A DNA stretch of 64,000 nt. It comes from Symbiodinium kawagutii (lineage: Eukaryota; Sar; Dinophyceae; Suessiales; Symbiodiniaceae). Of this stretch, positions 42,035 to 53,267 are shown piece after piece. The stretch spans positions 512,423 through 576,422 of the forward strand of contig VSDK01027706.1 in assembly GCA_009767595.1 (NCBI GenBank), given 5' to 3'. Both the position numbers and the translations under genes were made by a program. Position 1 is the first letter of the stretch. The number at the start of each line of letters is the position of its first letter. The notes below the pieces were generated by a model. That model did not search any database and was not told where the DNA came from. It saw only the letters and a program-made list of their open reading frames with translations.

Positions 42035-42768
42035 GTAAGGAATGCCTGGGTCTTGGGGATGGTTGGTGGTGGGTAGTGGATGGTAGTGGTAGTGGTGGTT
42101 AGTGATCGTTAGCGGTGATTAGTGCTGGTTAGTCACTCTTGATTGGTTGATGGTTTTAGTCTTGATTCGGCTAGGGATGGTTGAGGGCCAAGCACGAATC
42201 CACTGATTCATCGTTTCTGATGGTAATGCAATCACTCTCTGTTGATATTAGTTCATGTTCTTTTGAAAGATTCTTCAACATTTCTTGATATTCCCTTGTA
42301 TTTGAGGATATTTTGTTGGTTGACTCATATTTTGGGGATGGGTTATATTATATAGAACCATCAGCCAGATTCGTTTAGTGGTGAAAATTATTTGCTTAGT
42401 GGCGGTGAACAGGGCTATTGATGTTGAACATACGCTTGATTTATGTTGCGATCCAACTCAAGCGGCGAAGAATCATCAATGATGCGCTATTTGTGGCCGT
42501 TGATTGGGAAATCATTCATGGCTCATTGATGGCTGGTCATTCACTAGTTAGAAACAATGTGCAATTCAACGGAGTTTCTCGTCATGATTAGACCTCAACA
42601 ATGGTGAAACATCAAAAACAAGGGAACAGACCGGGCATGTTTGTTTGGATATTTCTCAAGCTTTGTGTGGGATGGCAGGGCAATAATAACCGTTGTCAAC
42701 CATTCTCGTTGCCATGATGAATAAATTTGTTTTTTTCTCTCCAGCTTTGTCTGCCATCTTTCCCCCAG

Positions 42769-43122
42769 CGACTGGATATCAGAAGCGCCAGATGGCACCG
42801 GTTCCGTTCCCATCGCCTTCGTGGCACTGGTTCCATCAGGCCGAAGGAGGCCGAGCCTGCGGAGCCACCTCCCCCCGAACCGGGCTCGATGGCTGCACCT
42901 TGGATGCGAGGCGGGATGACCAGCGCTGAGTCTTCACTCGGCCGCAGCTTCCAAAGGAAGTCCCTCCGGATCCCTGCGACTGACCCATGTCCCAAAAATG
43001 GATGGAAAAAAAAGATGCGAAAGATGCAAGAAGTTGGGAAACAATGGAAGGTGAAAAGATCTGAAGTTTGGATTCATGTTTGGATAAACCCTTCGGGATC
43101 GAAGAAACCAGCATATCTATAG
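42769..43122 (+). CDS. Long exon, probable terminal exon
   Basis: The acceptor TTTCCCCCAG opens a frame of 117 codons to TAG at 43120. It reads RLDIRSARWHRFRSHRLRG, EAEPAEPPPPEPGSM, MTSAESSLGRSFQRKS and later GWKKKMRKMQEVGKQW. Phase 0 fits the exon ending at 42034. It could also splice at AAG|GTGAAA near 43053. The protein is basic with a proline-rich part; no domain was recognised. A second plus frame is open to 42929 but is shorter. Confidence 0.5.
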   Translation, partial: RLDIRSARWHRFRSHRLRGTGSIRPKEAEPAEPPPPEPGSMAAPWMRGGMTSAESSLGRSFQRKSLRIPATDPCPKNGWKKKMRKMQEVGKQWKVKRSEVWIHVWINPSGSKKPAYL

Positions 43123-43541
43123 TACTGGTAGATACAGCAGTGGATAAACTATGACCACCCCAGTTGAACCAGCTGTCTCGAGATGGTGTACCATTCCTGG
43201 GTTTCTTGACATATGGATCTACCGTTGCCAAGAAGATTTGCTGATAGATTTTGAGCCATTTTCATGCATGTATTCACAATATTATATATATGAGGACTTT
43301 ATTATATGTTTGTACATCAATCTGGGTACACGCAAATGTGCATAGCATACCTTTTCTGACCATTGTTTAGCCAGTCTTCAGGTTCGTAAGTTCAACCGAA
43401 TGACACGGTTTCTACGAATACAAAGGGCACGTATTTAAGCTCCGTCCTTGTAAAAACAAGACCTGCGTTCTGAGACTAGCAGGGTTATTTGTGCTGACGG
43501 AAATGAATGTCAGCATGCAATCAAGATTTTGTCCACATGCA

Positions 43542-43995
43542 CTTCATGAAGCGGCCATGTTTTTTGTGTTTTTTGAAGCGGTACTGGCATGGCTCCACAC
43601 CGAATACTAATGAACTGGGAAATGATGCAGAGAACTGGCACACAGGGCGTGCTTACCTGGAGTCAATGTCGTTCTGCTTTTGCAACCGCAACCAGGTTCG
43701 AGCTTTTGTAATTCTTTGTTTTGAAGAAACATGCGTACAACGTTAGGCCATGTTAGCTTCATGAAGCGGCCATGTTTTTAGTGTTTTTTGAAGCGATACT
43801 GGCATGGCTCCACACCGAATATTAATGAACTATAATTTACTGAACTGGGAAATGATGCAGAGAACTGGCACACTGGCACACAGGGCGTGCATACCTGGAG
43901 TCAATGTCGTTCTGCTTTTGCAACCACAACCAGGTTCGAGCTTTTGTTATTCTTTGTTTTGAAGAAACATGCGTACAACGTTAGGTCATGTTAGA
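43542..43995. repeat. Recent tandem duplication, unit about 215 bp
   Basis: The segment starting CTTCATGAAGCGGCCATG at 43542 is repeated from 43757 with few substitutions. Copy 2 has two small insertions: an extra TTTACTGAAC-containing piece and a duplicated CTGGCACA. Both copies end near TTAGG[CT]CATGTTAG. The duplication lies in an intron or gene gap. Confidence 0.85.
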
Positions 43996-44459
43996 ACCTT
44001 GTTTGGGATACATCGCCAGCTATTTATGGTGTAACTGGAGGTTGTTTCGTTGACTGCTGGATCTACCTGTCCCATGTAGCCAACTGGGAGATGAACAACG
44101 GCTTCAATGGGGACCGCCACAACTCACAACTCACAACTGTCAGTTGGCTACATGCCATCAAAGCCACCAACAGGGTCCCCAGCAAACCTAGGCTATAACC
44201 AGAGCAACTGCCAGGCAAATGGTAGATACGACCATGGTTCACTTGCTTTTTGACTGCTAGGAGTTTATAGTACCATGAAGTTACTAGTACCATGGACCAT
44301 GAAGCTAATCATTAGCTTAAAAAAACCAGCCTTCATAATCATGGAGAGCCAGGGGAACTACTGCTCAGGATGGTTGATAAAGATTGTTACCTAGGCTATT
44401 TTGTTCGGTAAACTGACCCGGTTGCGCTGATGAAAATGGTGGATTTTCTACGCAACCAG

Positions 44460-44549
44460 GTTAGGGACTACTGGAGTGTAACAAGGCCACTGAACCAGTG
44501 GGTCCCTCGAGCGGTGAAGCAGTGGAGAGGATTTCCTTACCGGCGCACG
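44460..44549 (+). CDS. Internal exon, unknown protein
   Basis: The acceptor CGCAACCAG and donor GTAAGC bound 30 codons in phase 0: VRDYWSVTRPLNQWVPRAVK, then QWRGFPYRRT. The frame stays open beyond the donor to 44630, so read-through is possible. Confidence 0.5.
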
Positions 44550-44830
44550 GTAAGCCTGGAGTTGGAGGTGGTGGTTGATGATCCTCCGTCCTGTTATCAA
44601 CCAGGCAGTCATCAATGCAAAAGATTTTAGATAGTAAAAAAATCACAAGTGTGTCAGCTCTTTCCCAGTGATCAACTTTTTCATTGATCGATCACGCGCC
44701 GGTTTGAAGTCCATCGTTGTTCACAATGTTTACTTGGCTGACCAACTTGATCATCGATCATGAGCCATTTCTCAACTTGTTTCTTAAAAATTGCATCCCC
44801 CTTGGCTTTTCCCGGTGGGGCACCTTCCAG

Positions 44831-44975
44831 GCAAGGGCTTCCAGAAGGAAAAGCCAAGGAAAATGGCACAGCTGTACTGTGCAGTTTTCGTCCCCAGTGC
44901 CTTGCCGAAGAGCTGAAAGCAGTGGCCAGCTGTGAGCTGTCGGACTGGTTGCATACTGCAGTGCTGAAGATTTCA
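44831..44975 (+). CDS. Internal or terminal exon, unknown protein
   Basis: The acceptor CACCTTCCAG|G opens in phase 2: QGLPEGKAKENGTAVLCSFR, then CLAEELKAVASCELSDWLH. The donor GTATCT at 44976 precedes an in-frame TAA (44982), so it could also end the gene. Codon choice (GCC, GAG, CTG, AAG) matches that of the other exons. Confidence 0.5.
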
Positions 44976-45081
44976 GTATCTTAAAAACTGGTGCTTAACA
45001 ACTGGTGGATGAGAACTGATGGTTAAGGAGTAATGATTAGCTGGCTGATGGTTTTAAACTTGTCTTGTTTTCCCTACTTAT

Positions 45082-45146
45082 TATTAGCAAATGGCTGGTT
45101 GACTCATATTTTTCATAGGGGTTGAAACCACCAAGCAGTTAAGAAG
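45082..45146 (+). repeat. R4 motif: GGTTGACTCATATTTTT...ACCACCAAGCAG
   Basis: CTGGTTGACTCATATTTTTC is followed by ATAG and GGTTGAAACCACCAAGCAG. The same order occurs just before exon acceptors at 16183, 55745 and 56184. No exon was placed after this copy. Confidence 0.6.
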
Positions 45147-45149
45147 CAA

Positions 45150-46220
45150 TGGTAGTGGGCAACAACCAGTAGTTCAATAGTTAGTGACTCACCATTGACA
45201 GCCTGTAGTTGAAGAGTTTATTTCACGAATTTAATGATACTTGTAGCTGAAATTGCATTTTGTGAGTATCATTCACCAATGCTAGGGAGTAGTTTGTGAA
45301 GTTCAATAGGTCATTATTTCGAATTTCTACACTCTTGCTTGCCAAATTGACTATTCATTTGCAAGTTTTGTTGGACCAAATAGGTTGATTAATCAGGAGT
45401 CATGATCAACCAAAGAGTTTGACAGCACTTGCCTTCACACTACTTTATACAATGCAATTGGGCGTCCAACCGCTCCTTACCAAATAAAGCTCATTTAGAT
45501 GGCTGAAAACTGAACTTCATTTCACTGCAATAATTACCGCTTAATTAATTATAGAGGCTGCACCGGCTGACAATGACACAGAGCAAGAACTCGTACATCC
45601 ATTTTCAATGGTGCCCGCTTGGATATGATTATCACCATGACAGGTACTGCAACAGCAGAGGAAGTGCCGCCAAAAGGTTGAAATGTGGTCACCGGTGCAT
45701 TTGATTTTCATTGTCGAAATCATGCACTGCAATTGCTCAATCCACTTGGTACTCAAGTTGCCGGTTTATGTGCATTTTACTATACTGTAACACCAATCAG
45801 TCAAGCTCAATATCAGCAGTGATTGTTGACAAGAACCGTCCACAAAGCCGTTGGATGGCAGCGAACATCCTACTCTTGCTTTCTTGCTTTCTAATTACTG
45901 ACAGTCAGCAATGCAACGACGGCTGCTGACATTTGGATCAGGGTCTTGCAAGGGCCCAATGATTGTAAGTCGATTCAAATTCACCATGTGATTACTGGCG
46001 CTATATCTATCATTAACTTTGGTGATGTTACCCTAGTTGATCATTTATGCCATTACTTGCTTAATGATTATAAGTTGGTTATAGCTACAATTTGCCTGGT
46101 AGGTACCCAAGATACAAACAAACATAACGAACTTAGCTAACCATTGGGGGCGCCGGCCCCTTGAACGTACAGCGAGGCGCCTTAATCATTCCCTAGGACT
46201 GCCATGTAATGCACAGCTCT
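45150..46220. other. Intron or gap with one possible signal-peptide start
   Basis: Mostly AT-rich. At 45856 an ATG opens MAANILLLLSCFLITDSQ, which resembles a signal peptide but stops within 24 codons, so it is not called. Confidence 0.3.
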
Positions 46221-46226
46221 CTCAAG

Positions 46227-46317
46227 GTCTACTTGGTGGCCGAAGAATCGGAGGAGGCTGCGCCAGGGTTTCCCCATCCAGCGGACTGGGAGGAATTGGC
46301 GAGGCAAAGAAAACCAC
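46227..46317 (+). CDS. Well-bounded internal exon, acidic, unknown protein
   Basis: The acceptor TCTCTCAAG|G and donor GTAAGA bound 30 codons plus one base: VYLVAEESEEAAPGFPHP, then ADWEELARQRKP. Codon use and borders are very good. Confidence 0.6.
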
Positions 46318-46329
46318 GTAAGAGTAGAT

Positions 46330-47190
46330 ATGCAGACATGTAGACTTATTTAGATTCACAATATTACACCAGGGAAACATATTATATCATCATCTATGTA
46401 TATATCTCCATGTGTATATATCACATCTAGATTGGGATTAGTAAGTACACTAAAGTACATTAATACCTGCAAACCTTAAGCGGAATGATTGATTTTGGCA
46501 CTTGGCCGAGACGTTGTCGACTTGCTGAGAGAGAGCAGGGGTGGATCTTGAGACCAACTGTCCTCCTGAGCATCATCATCAGCTGTTCAATCATCGACCA
46601 TTACCAAGCATCACTACCCTGTCTTTATAATTAGTTTTATCTAATTAGCTCTTAGGTTTGGCCGTAGAATATTGTTATAAGTCTTATTCAGTATGTTTTC
46701 TTCGAAAAGTTTTTTCTCTTGACCATTGTGAGAACTATTGTTACAACTATCAACTGCTGGAACCATTGACCATTATCATTGTCATCACTGGCGTTGCACG
46801 TCAGTGATCTATCATCTCAATTGAAACTCACTATTCCCATTAGGTGATTAACAAAGAGGCTAAGATCCATCACGCAGCTGTAGGCCACTAGTGGCACACT
46901 ATTTGCAGATTTTGTGGCAATGGATAATCACTATAGTCTATAGTGGACTATCCTTGTAGCCATTGTAGGTTAATACAAATCTGCTACCATTCTTGTTTTA
47001 AACCAACGAATGGATACTGTAGGATACTAATACATTGCCACTCTATTCTATTCCACCTCCTGCTAGGCCACATATTGGAACTTCAATCATTACTGGAACT
47101 CATTTATGAACTCATTGGCATTCGGGGAAGCATCGGATCCAAGGAGGATAGATCCCGGTTGCCGTAACAGATTGCTCCGACCGTTGCAAG
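46330..47190. other. AT-rich intron
   Basis: TATATATC-type tracts lie at 46395-46425 and AACCATT phrases follow. No feature was called before the exon near 47.2 kb. Confidence 0.35.
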
Positions 47191-47197
47191 CCGTTAG

Positions 47198-47309
47198 AGG
47201 CCCACCTCCCAAGCCCTGGAGGTGATTCTGGACGTGATCCGGGTGGGTCCGACAGACAAACAGTGCGAGGCCTTCAACGCGGGACCGCGGAAGGAAAGGA
47301 TTTTTGCAG
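47198..47309 (+). CDS. Probable exon
   Basis: The frame reads PTSQALEVILDVIRVGPTDK, then QCEAFNAGPRKERIFA. An AG|G acceptor at 47219-47221 (CCTGGAG) or the AG at 47197 would serve. The 3' border may be a GC donor near 47306-47310. Confidence 0.5.
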
Positions 47310-47317
47310 GCTGTCCA

Positions 47318-47650
47318 TGTTTGTTGATACTTGTTGTTGATATGTTTTTGTTGATGTTTTTTGTTGTCCATGTTCATTTCGCTTTGTTTAAAATGTGTTT
47401 GTTGATGTTGCTTGATGTTTGTTGATGTTTTGGTTGTTTAAAGATTGTTGATGTTTTTTTGTGGATTTGTGTGGTTGATGTTTTTTGATGTGTTTGTTTA
47501 TGTTGATTGATGTTTGTTGATGTTTTTTTTGGTTGATTTGTTTGTTGAAATTTTGTTGTTTGTTGTTGATGTGTTTGTTGTTTTTGTTGAGTTTTTCCGT
47601 TCATTTTTGTTCATGTTGTTTGATGTGTGTTGATGTGTCGTGTTTGCATA
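47318..47650. repeat. T/G-rich simple repeat (TTGTTGATGTT)n
   Basis: Irregular repeats of TGTTGATGTTT continue for about 330 bp. The opposite strand gives threonine/glutamine/asparagine-rich ghost ORFs, which I do not call. Confidence 0.8.
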
Positions 47651-47875
47651 TGTCTTACCATAATTCCATGTGTTCATATCTTCAATCATATATTCAATGG
47701 AAGCACATATTCAATGGGAATATGCTTTTACAATAATATTTCCATCTCTTCAACATATTCATGACTATTTCCTATACAACCATATTTCACCATTGCAACA
47801 ATATATTCATGCCTATTTAATAGTACATTCAATGGTGTCTTTCAAATCATTGGGCTAAAACGGCATGGCTTTCAG

Positions 47876-48573
47876 ACTTGGGCACCTCAAAGTGGGAGCA
47901 TCAGCACTTGGAGTGGACACACGAAGTCTTCGGACCCTTGCTGGTCATGAGAAAGCTGGATGAGCACGGCAGTTTCACGCAGTTTCTCGGTGGCCTTTGC
48001 ATAAAGCCACCTGGAACTGCCAACCTAATGCAAACCTACTGCCAACCTACTGCCACCTGACCAGAACTTGGTAGTTGTTAGTTGATTGTTACTAGTTTGA
48101 AATGATCCCATTTAGCTTATCTAGTTTGGAACAACTTGGCTGTACTTCTTTGTTTCTGGTCGTTGGAAGTCTTTGTTGTTTCCTGGGTTTTTACAAAAAG
48201 AAGCACGAACCAGATGTGTGTCGATTGATGTTGCTTGATATACGTGGAAAATACTCACCTGTCAAAACTAGTAAGGTTTTGTTTCATGGTGTTTGACCGT
48301 TGGGTAGTGGCACTTATAAATCCAGAACAACTTGACCCTTTTCCCGGCTGAACTGTGTCGGGCGCTGACGCGTTTTTTCCAAGCCCAGCGAAGCAGAAGA
48401 ACTACTTGGTTTTGCACAACAATTGATGTTATTTGATGCTGGGTAGTGTTTCTGAATCAGCTAGCATCAAGTATCGAGTTGCCGTGTTCTTTCGCATCTT
48501 GGGACCGGCAGGTGAATCCAAGCAGGGGTGGTTCAGTTCCACCAAGAGCGGGTGCCCACACCAGTTCCAGTGA
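47876..48573 (+). CDS. Two phase-linked exons, probable gene end
   Basis: 47876-47989 (GTSKWEHQHLEWTHEVFGPL, then MRKLDEHGSFTQFLG; donor GTGGCC, phase 1) joins 48512-48573 (ESKQGWFSSTKSGCPHQFQ, TGA). The first exon could instead run on to a stop at 48060. The protein is unrecognised. Confidence 0.45.
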
Positions 48574-49136
48574 TGGCACGGTCCTTCCCAGTACTTCCTT
48601 TGTGAAAGAACAGCTCCATAGCCACAAACGGTCCACTATGTAGCTATATATACATTTTGTTTGTGTGCAGGCCAATAATCCGCACATTGACACAACATCA
48701 TATTATGAAAATGTTTTGTTTGTGTGTGTGTGTGTGAGCACGTCTAGAACTTGCAAACTTGCGTAAGTATACGGGTACTGTATGTTTCTCACCAGCCCAT
48801 TTGATGCTTGACTTTGCGTTGCTGTGATTTTGGTCATTGTCCCCCAGTTTTCACCAGCTAAAGGTGCCATGACAACCAATATTTTTCACTCTTTTATTCG
48901 CGCCAGGGGACAATGGCCAACATTCAACAACACTCGGGGATACTGACCAGAAACGACGAGTTAGCGGACTATCATTTGACCATGAACTAAAATTCTTTAA
49001 CCATCAATGGTCACTGACATGTCACTGACTATTCACTGACCATATGGCTATGGGTCAAAACCCTTAGTCCCCCTGGTTCCCTATTCTTGACCAGTGTTTG
49101 CCCCATTATTGTCGGTTATCATCCCCCATGAAATTG

Positions 49137-49200
49137 GTTGGGTTATCCCTACCCCCTTAGGCTTCGTTTTGGGGGGGCGGTCAAAATTGTAAATTATAAT
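49137..49200. repeat. Left arm of a long inverted repeat around one exon
   Basis: GGGTTATCCCTACCCCCTTA, then GGGGGGGCGGTCAAAATTGT and a TAATTTCC end. The right arm at 49846-49905 is its inverted partner. Confidence 0.7.
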
Positions 49201-49435
49201 TTCCTAAAAATGATTTCCCCGCTTCAAGAGAATTTATGGACCAGTTTGAGGGGGGTTGTAAAATGTAAAACCATGGGTGGGCCTGCTAGATTACAATTCT
49301 TACACCCCCCGCTCTCGAAACAGCATCATTGATCATGTGTCTAGATGTCTCTCATTTGGTGGGGGGTGGGGAGGGGGGAAGAATTGTAAGATGGCTAGGT
49401 GGACGTAGTTGAATTACAATTCCCCCACCCTCCAG

Positions 49436-49564
49436 GGCGTATGATGCCACGCTCGTCTCCAACCGCTTTGATAAGCATGGGTATTTACAGGGTTTGAGGG
49501 ACCTCCCAGAGGGAAGTTGCATTTTTGATGGGTTCAGGACGGTTCGCACCATTGCGTTTCGAGG
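49436..49564 (+). CDS. Internal exon between inverted-repeat arms
   Basis: The acceptor CCCCCACCCTCCAG|G is very strong. The frame reads AYDATLVSNRFDKHGYLQGL, then RDLPEGSCIFDGFRTVRTI and AFRG at the donor GTATGT (phase 2 to 2); GTGCTT a little later is an alternative. Function is unknown. Confidence 0.65.
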
Positions 49565-49845
49565 GTATGTGCTTCCCAGACACGTGTGAATGGGATTACA
49601 GTGATTATTGCAGCGATGGCCAGCCCGACACCCTGAAATTGTAAGATCATTTTTGCACCTACCTCAAAATTGTAACTGACATTTTTGAGGTTTGTAAGCC
49701 CACGCTTAACAATCAGCAATCGATCTTCAGGGTAAAAATGTAAGATTACATTTTGAGGTGGCTATTTCCCATATGGTGGACCCATAGGAGCCAATATGTA
49801 TTTTTGACCAAAATCCAAGAATTTCGAAAACTCAGGGTTTTTGCC

Positions 49846-49905
49846 ATTGGAAATTGTAAGTTACAATTTGGAGCCCCCCATCCCCTGAGGGGGTAGGGAT
49901 GGTTG
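49846..49905. repeat. Right arm of the long inverted repeat
   Basis: GGAAATTGTAAGTTACAATT, then GGAGCCCCCCATCCCC and GAGGGGGTAGGGATGGTTGG. The reverse complement matches the left arm at 49137-49200 with small gaps. AAATTGTAA/TTACAATT phrases recur several times between the arms. Confidence 0.7.
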
Positions 49906-49940
49906 GTCAACTGCCTGAGCCAGCTCGCCACGTTTGGCAG

Positions 49941-50039
49941 GTGGAGGTCAAGACTTTCAGTGGCACTGCCAAGGAGGGACAAGAATTCCAGGCCGATGCT
50001 GGGACATGGTCAACATGGGACATGCCATGCACCAGCAAG
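49941..50039 (+). CDS. Internal exon, unknown protein
   Basis: The acceptor CGTTTGGCAG and donor GTTAGC bound 33 codons in phase 0: VEVKTFSGTAKEGQEFQADA, then GTWSTWDMPCTSK. It might start earlier at 49920 (PARHVWQ). Phase 0 matches the next exon at 50234. Confidence 0.55.
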
Positions 50040-50233
50040 GTTAGCCATCTCCCCCAGTGCTTCGGCACTAGTCATCATGCACCCCCATGGTTAACCACTA
50101 GTCACCATAGCCAATCAGGTGAATAGATATTGATCATGATAAATCATTATTCGTAAATTGTTAACCATGTTGTGAGCCATCATTGGCCATCATTGTCCCG
50201 CCACTCTATGGATTCACAGGCTACTGGTTGTAG

Positions 50234-50415
50234 CCGCTTTTCTACTTTGATGACCGTTCTCTTTTCAGCGTCAGCCAGATTTGCCGTTTGCAAATTCTTC
50301 ATGATGAAAACATGTCTCAGAATGGTCAAAAACTTATGGCTCATCCTCATCATGATCACTGCTGGTTCGAAGTTCATGACAGGGGATACTGGGCTGCGAT
50401 TTTATCAAATAACAG
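50234..50415 (+). CDS. Internal exon, unknown protein
   Basis: The frame reads PLFYFDDRSLFSVSQICRLQ, then ILHDENMSQNGQKLMAHPHH, DHCWFEVHDRGYWAAILSNN. The likely 3' border is a GC donor (AACAG|GCACCT). A strong inner acceptor TTCTCTTTTCAG at 50269 is an alternative start. It is aromatic and histidine-rich, clearly protein-like. Confidence 0.6.
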
Positions 50416-50504
50416 GCACCTGTTGAGAATTTGTTTGGGAGGTTGATTAGTATTAGGTATTTCTTTTCGTCAACAGCCTCCGCAACATACCAATTTGCAT
50501 GTTC

Positions 50505-50600
50505 GACTCGTGCGAAACATACCCCCAAAACGCACCCCCAAAACACACAAAACATACCCCGAAACATACCCCTGAGACAAACACGCAGAGGGGGATTGAT
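50505..50600. repeat. C/A-rich short tandem repeat
   Basis: AAACATACCCC and AAACGCACCCC phrases repeat about six times. It lies in an intron. Confidence 0.65.
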
Positions 50601-50649
50601 CGATCGCTTTGAGAAACTCCCATTTTCGATGTGTGAATGTCGGGAAAAC

Positions 50650-51490
50650 AATGATCAATGATCAGCACACCAATTGTGAATGTGTTCAAGACCTCTTGAG
50701 GACGGGTGCCATTCACTGTGCATGTTGCTTCTCTCATCAGATTTGGCAGATTAATGCATGTATACAGTATTGAGAGACCGTGTGACGCGAAAGAGAGAAA
50801 TATTGATGCACTTTTATGTGCATTCTTGTGTATGGATTGTGTACAATTTTATATGTATATCTATATATAATATACATATTCACTCGTGTTTATATTAGCA
50901 ACATCTACATGTGTAAGTGTATAAGGATGCATTCCGTGTTTATGCATAGTTATACAAGTTGATTCATGAGGCAGAGCTGAATCACATGATTCTTACATGA
51001 AAAACACGTAATAAACCCCGGCAACCTGGGCAGACAATGATGTTTTTGGTCATTATCCTCATTGAATTGATGGTTGGTATATTCCGTATTCTTGTTGGTT
51101 TTATTTCCTATGATTTTTTAATCATTAACCAGCCAGTTACAACTAATGATTGTTAATCAACATAGTTGTTTAAAGATTATATCATTTGAAGCAACAACTG
51201 AAACAACCACCCTCTAACTATTACAATATCCCCTATCATTGTTGGTCTTTATCCCTCAGTCAATTATGAAAATTTCATAGAATCCTTGACCATATTGTTG
51301 ACAATTTCCCTATTATTTTTCGGATTCTAGCCCCTCTGTGGAACAAAATCCCTGCGTGGCTCAGAAGTTCATTGTCCATGGGTGATGAAACCTATTATAT
51401 TCCCACATCCCTTTGCACTATTGCCCTAAATTATCATAAATTATTGTCGTTAGCCATTGGTTGGTTGGCTGGTACGGACCTCGCTGTTGC
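50650..51490. other. AT-rich intron
   Basis: TATATGTATATCTATATATA sequence lies at 50855-50880. No exon island was seen before 51500. Confidence 0.35.
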
Positions 51491-51499
51491 CACGGCCAG

Positions 51500-51556
51500 G
51501 CCACACATCTCACGATCTCCTTTGAGCCCAATGAGGCCGCGACGGTCCATCCGAGA
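51500..51556 (+). CDS. Small exon, frame not certain
   Basis: Between CACGGCCAG and the donor GTAGAT one frame reads ATHLTISFEPNEAATVHPR (phase 0 both ends). Another reads PHISRSPLSPMRPRRSIR (phase 2), which would suit the exon ending at 50415. Confidence 0.4.
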
Positions 51557-51569
51557 GTAGATCATGGCC

Positions 51570-52712
51570 TTCTTATTCATAGTGGTTCATATTGGCTTAT
51601 AGTGGTTGTTAGCAGTCATTAACCATATTAACCACTTTTAAGTACTTTTAAGTGGTTATTAACAACAGTGGTTAATATTGGTTCTGACGCTTTGACTCTG
51701 CTGTCAAGTGAAACTTGACAATGCGAGTTGTCAGTGGTTAATAGTTGTTAATAGTGGTTGTTAGCAGTGGTAAAATGTTCAATTGTTAACAGTCCATTTG
51801 CTCAACGAGTAGCTGTTGGTAGTGGTTAATAGTGGTGAACAGTGTATCCATATTGGTGAAGAGTGGTTAAATAGTGGCTACGAGCGGTCAATAACCAACT
51901 GGAGTAAACCCATAGTGGTGGTGAATAGCCTTTACCAGTCAACTAGTAATTTAGTTGTGTTTAACAATGAACTAGTACTGACTATTATCATCCTGGAGTA
52001 ACAGAACGTTCCTTGTCCATTCAATATTTTCACAATTTGGTTATTTGGGATTGTTCAAATTGACATTCAATCTACTTCAGAATCACTAAAAGGGTTGGCT
52101 CATGCTTCGTCAGCGGGTGGTTAATCGTTGTCAATCATGGTTTATGCTGATGTTAGTGCTGACTCTCATTAGGAATGATCTCTAGTTCGCGATGTGTTTT
52201 GATTGTTGCCACAAAATGCTGTGTTTTGTAACGGTCACTGCATAATGATGACTAGTATATATACCTTGTTTCGCCATTGATGTGCAATCAATGGCTTTGC
52301 AAATGGGCTTGTTAGTGGGGAAAGTATTTGTAAATTCATAGGCCAGTCTTAATGACTGTCTTGATTGATGATGCTGAATAGGTATAATGACTTATTCATT
52401 TGAAGAACTGGTTTGTTTTTGGTTCATAGCCGCATCGCCGCATAGCCATTGATGATTGCTTGGTGGTGTTCAACACAAGCCACCAAGCAGATCAGCGGGA
52501 GCCCATGGTCTCCCTAGATTTCTGAACTGATAACTTTCATTGCGTATTTTTTTGGTTTTGGTGATCTCAGCTTTGTTACTTGTGAGAACAGTATTTACAA
52601 AATATTGTGAAAGATTGCTTATTGTTTCTCTTTGGTACTCCCATGTTTAAACTGGAACAATATTTCCACATGTGAGCGGGGAGAGAGTGAGAGAGAGAGA
52701 GGGAGACAGAGA

Positions 52713-52745
<33 letters not shown>

Positions 52746-52830
52746 CGAAAGAGATATGAGATAGCCAAGATAACCATTAACCATGAGTAGACGGACACAC
52801 ATCCTATTTATAAATCGTGTTCCTATTGTC
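51570..52830. repeat. AGTGGTTAATAG-type degenerate repeat and (GA)n tract
   Basis: Between 51580 and 51930 the phrase AGTGGTTAATAGTGGTT recurs in many variants. A (GA)n microsatellite lies at 52681-52752. No exon-like island was seen. Confidence 0.65.
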
Positions 52831-52836
52831 GCTCAG

Positions 52837-52982
52837 TCACGATCCACGATTCGGTTCGCGGCACGGTCCGGCACTGGCAGGTTCTGAAGTCCGTGCATGT
52901 GTCGCTGTTTGACAACACTCGCCCCTTCGCCAGAAATCTGGAGAGGGGCTGTTTTGAGTTGATTTTGACATCAGCACCCTGA
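52837..52982 (+). CDS. Exon with stop, unknown protein
   Basis: The acceptor ATTGTCGCTCAG opens in phase 1: TIHDSVRGTVRHWQVLKSVH, then VSLFDNTRPFARNLERGCF, ending ELILTSAP with TGA at 52980. A terminal exon is the simplest reading; splicing at CAG|GTTCTG is an alternative. Codons are GC-biased and the peptide is clearly protein-like. Confidence 0.55.
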
Positions 52983-53141
52983 GGGTGGGCGGCAGGACAT
53001 CCAGGCCCTGCGAGAGAGAGGGATGTGTAACCATGGTTTATCATGGTTGACTAGCACATTGGTTTACAAGGTATGATTGTGGTAATTCATTTCTATATCA
53101 GGGGTTCGAATAAGGTCTGAGATGTAGATGCGCCTGTCAAG

Positions 53142-53267
53142 GGTGGTGTTGGTACTGCGGCTGTGGTGTGTCGCGGGTGACGCTTGGGGGGCCCGTGGCG
53201 GCCATGGACAAAGCAGCATGTTTCAAGGGTGACAAGTCCTGGATGGCGATGCTTGGGAGGTCTCAAG
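53142..53267 (+). CDS. Probable internal exon
   Basis: The frame reads CGVSRVTLGGPVAAMDKAAC, then FKGDKSWMAMLGRSQ, and ends at donor GTCCTG in phase 1. It fits the 54546 exon, which starts in phase 1. The 5' border (TGTCAAG) is weak. Confidence 0.45.

Noticed and set aside
42693..42929. Second plus frame in the 42.77-43.12 kb exon
   Set aside because: Shorter and not in the phase set by the exon ending at 42034.
47374..47689. Threonine/glutamine/asparagine-rich minus ORFs
   Set aside because: Reverse strand of the TTGTTGATGTT simple repeat.
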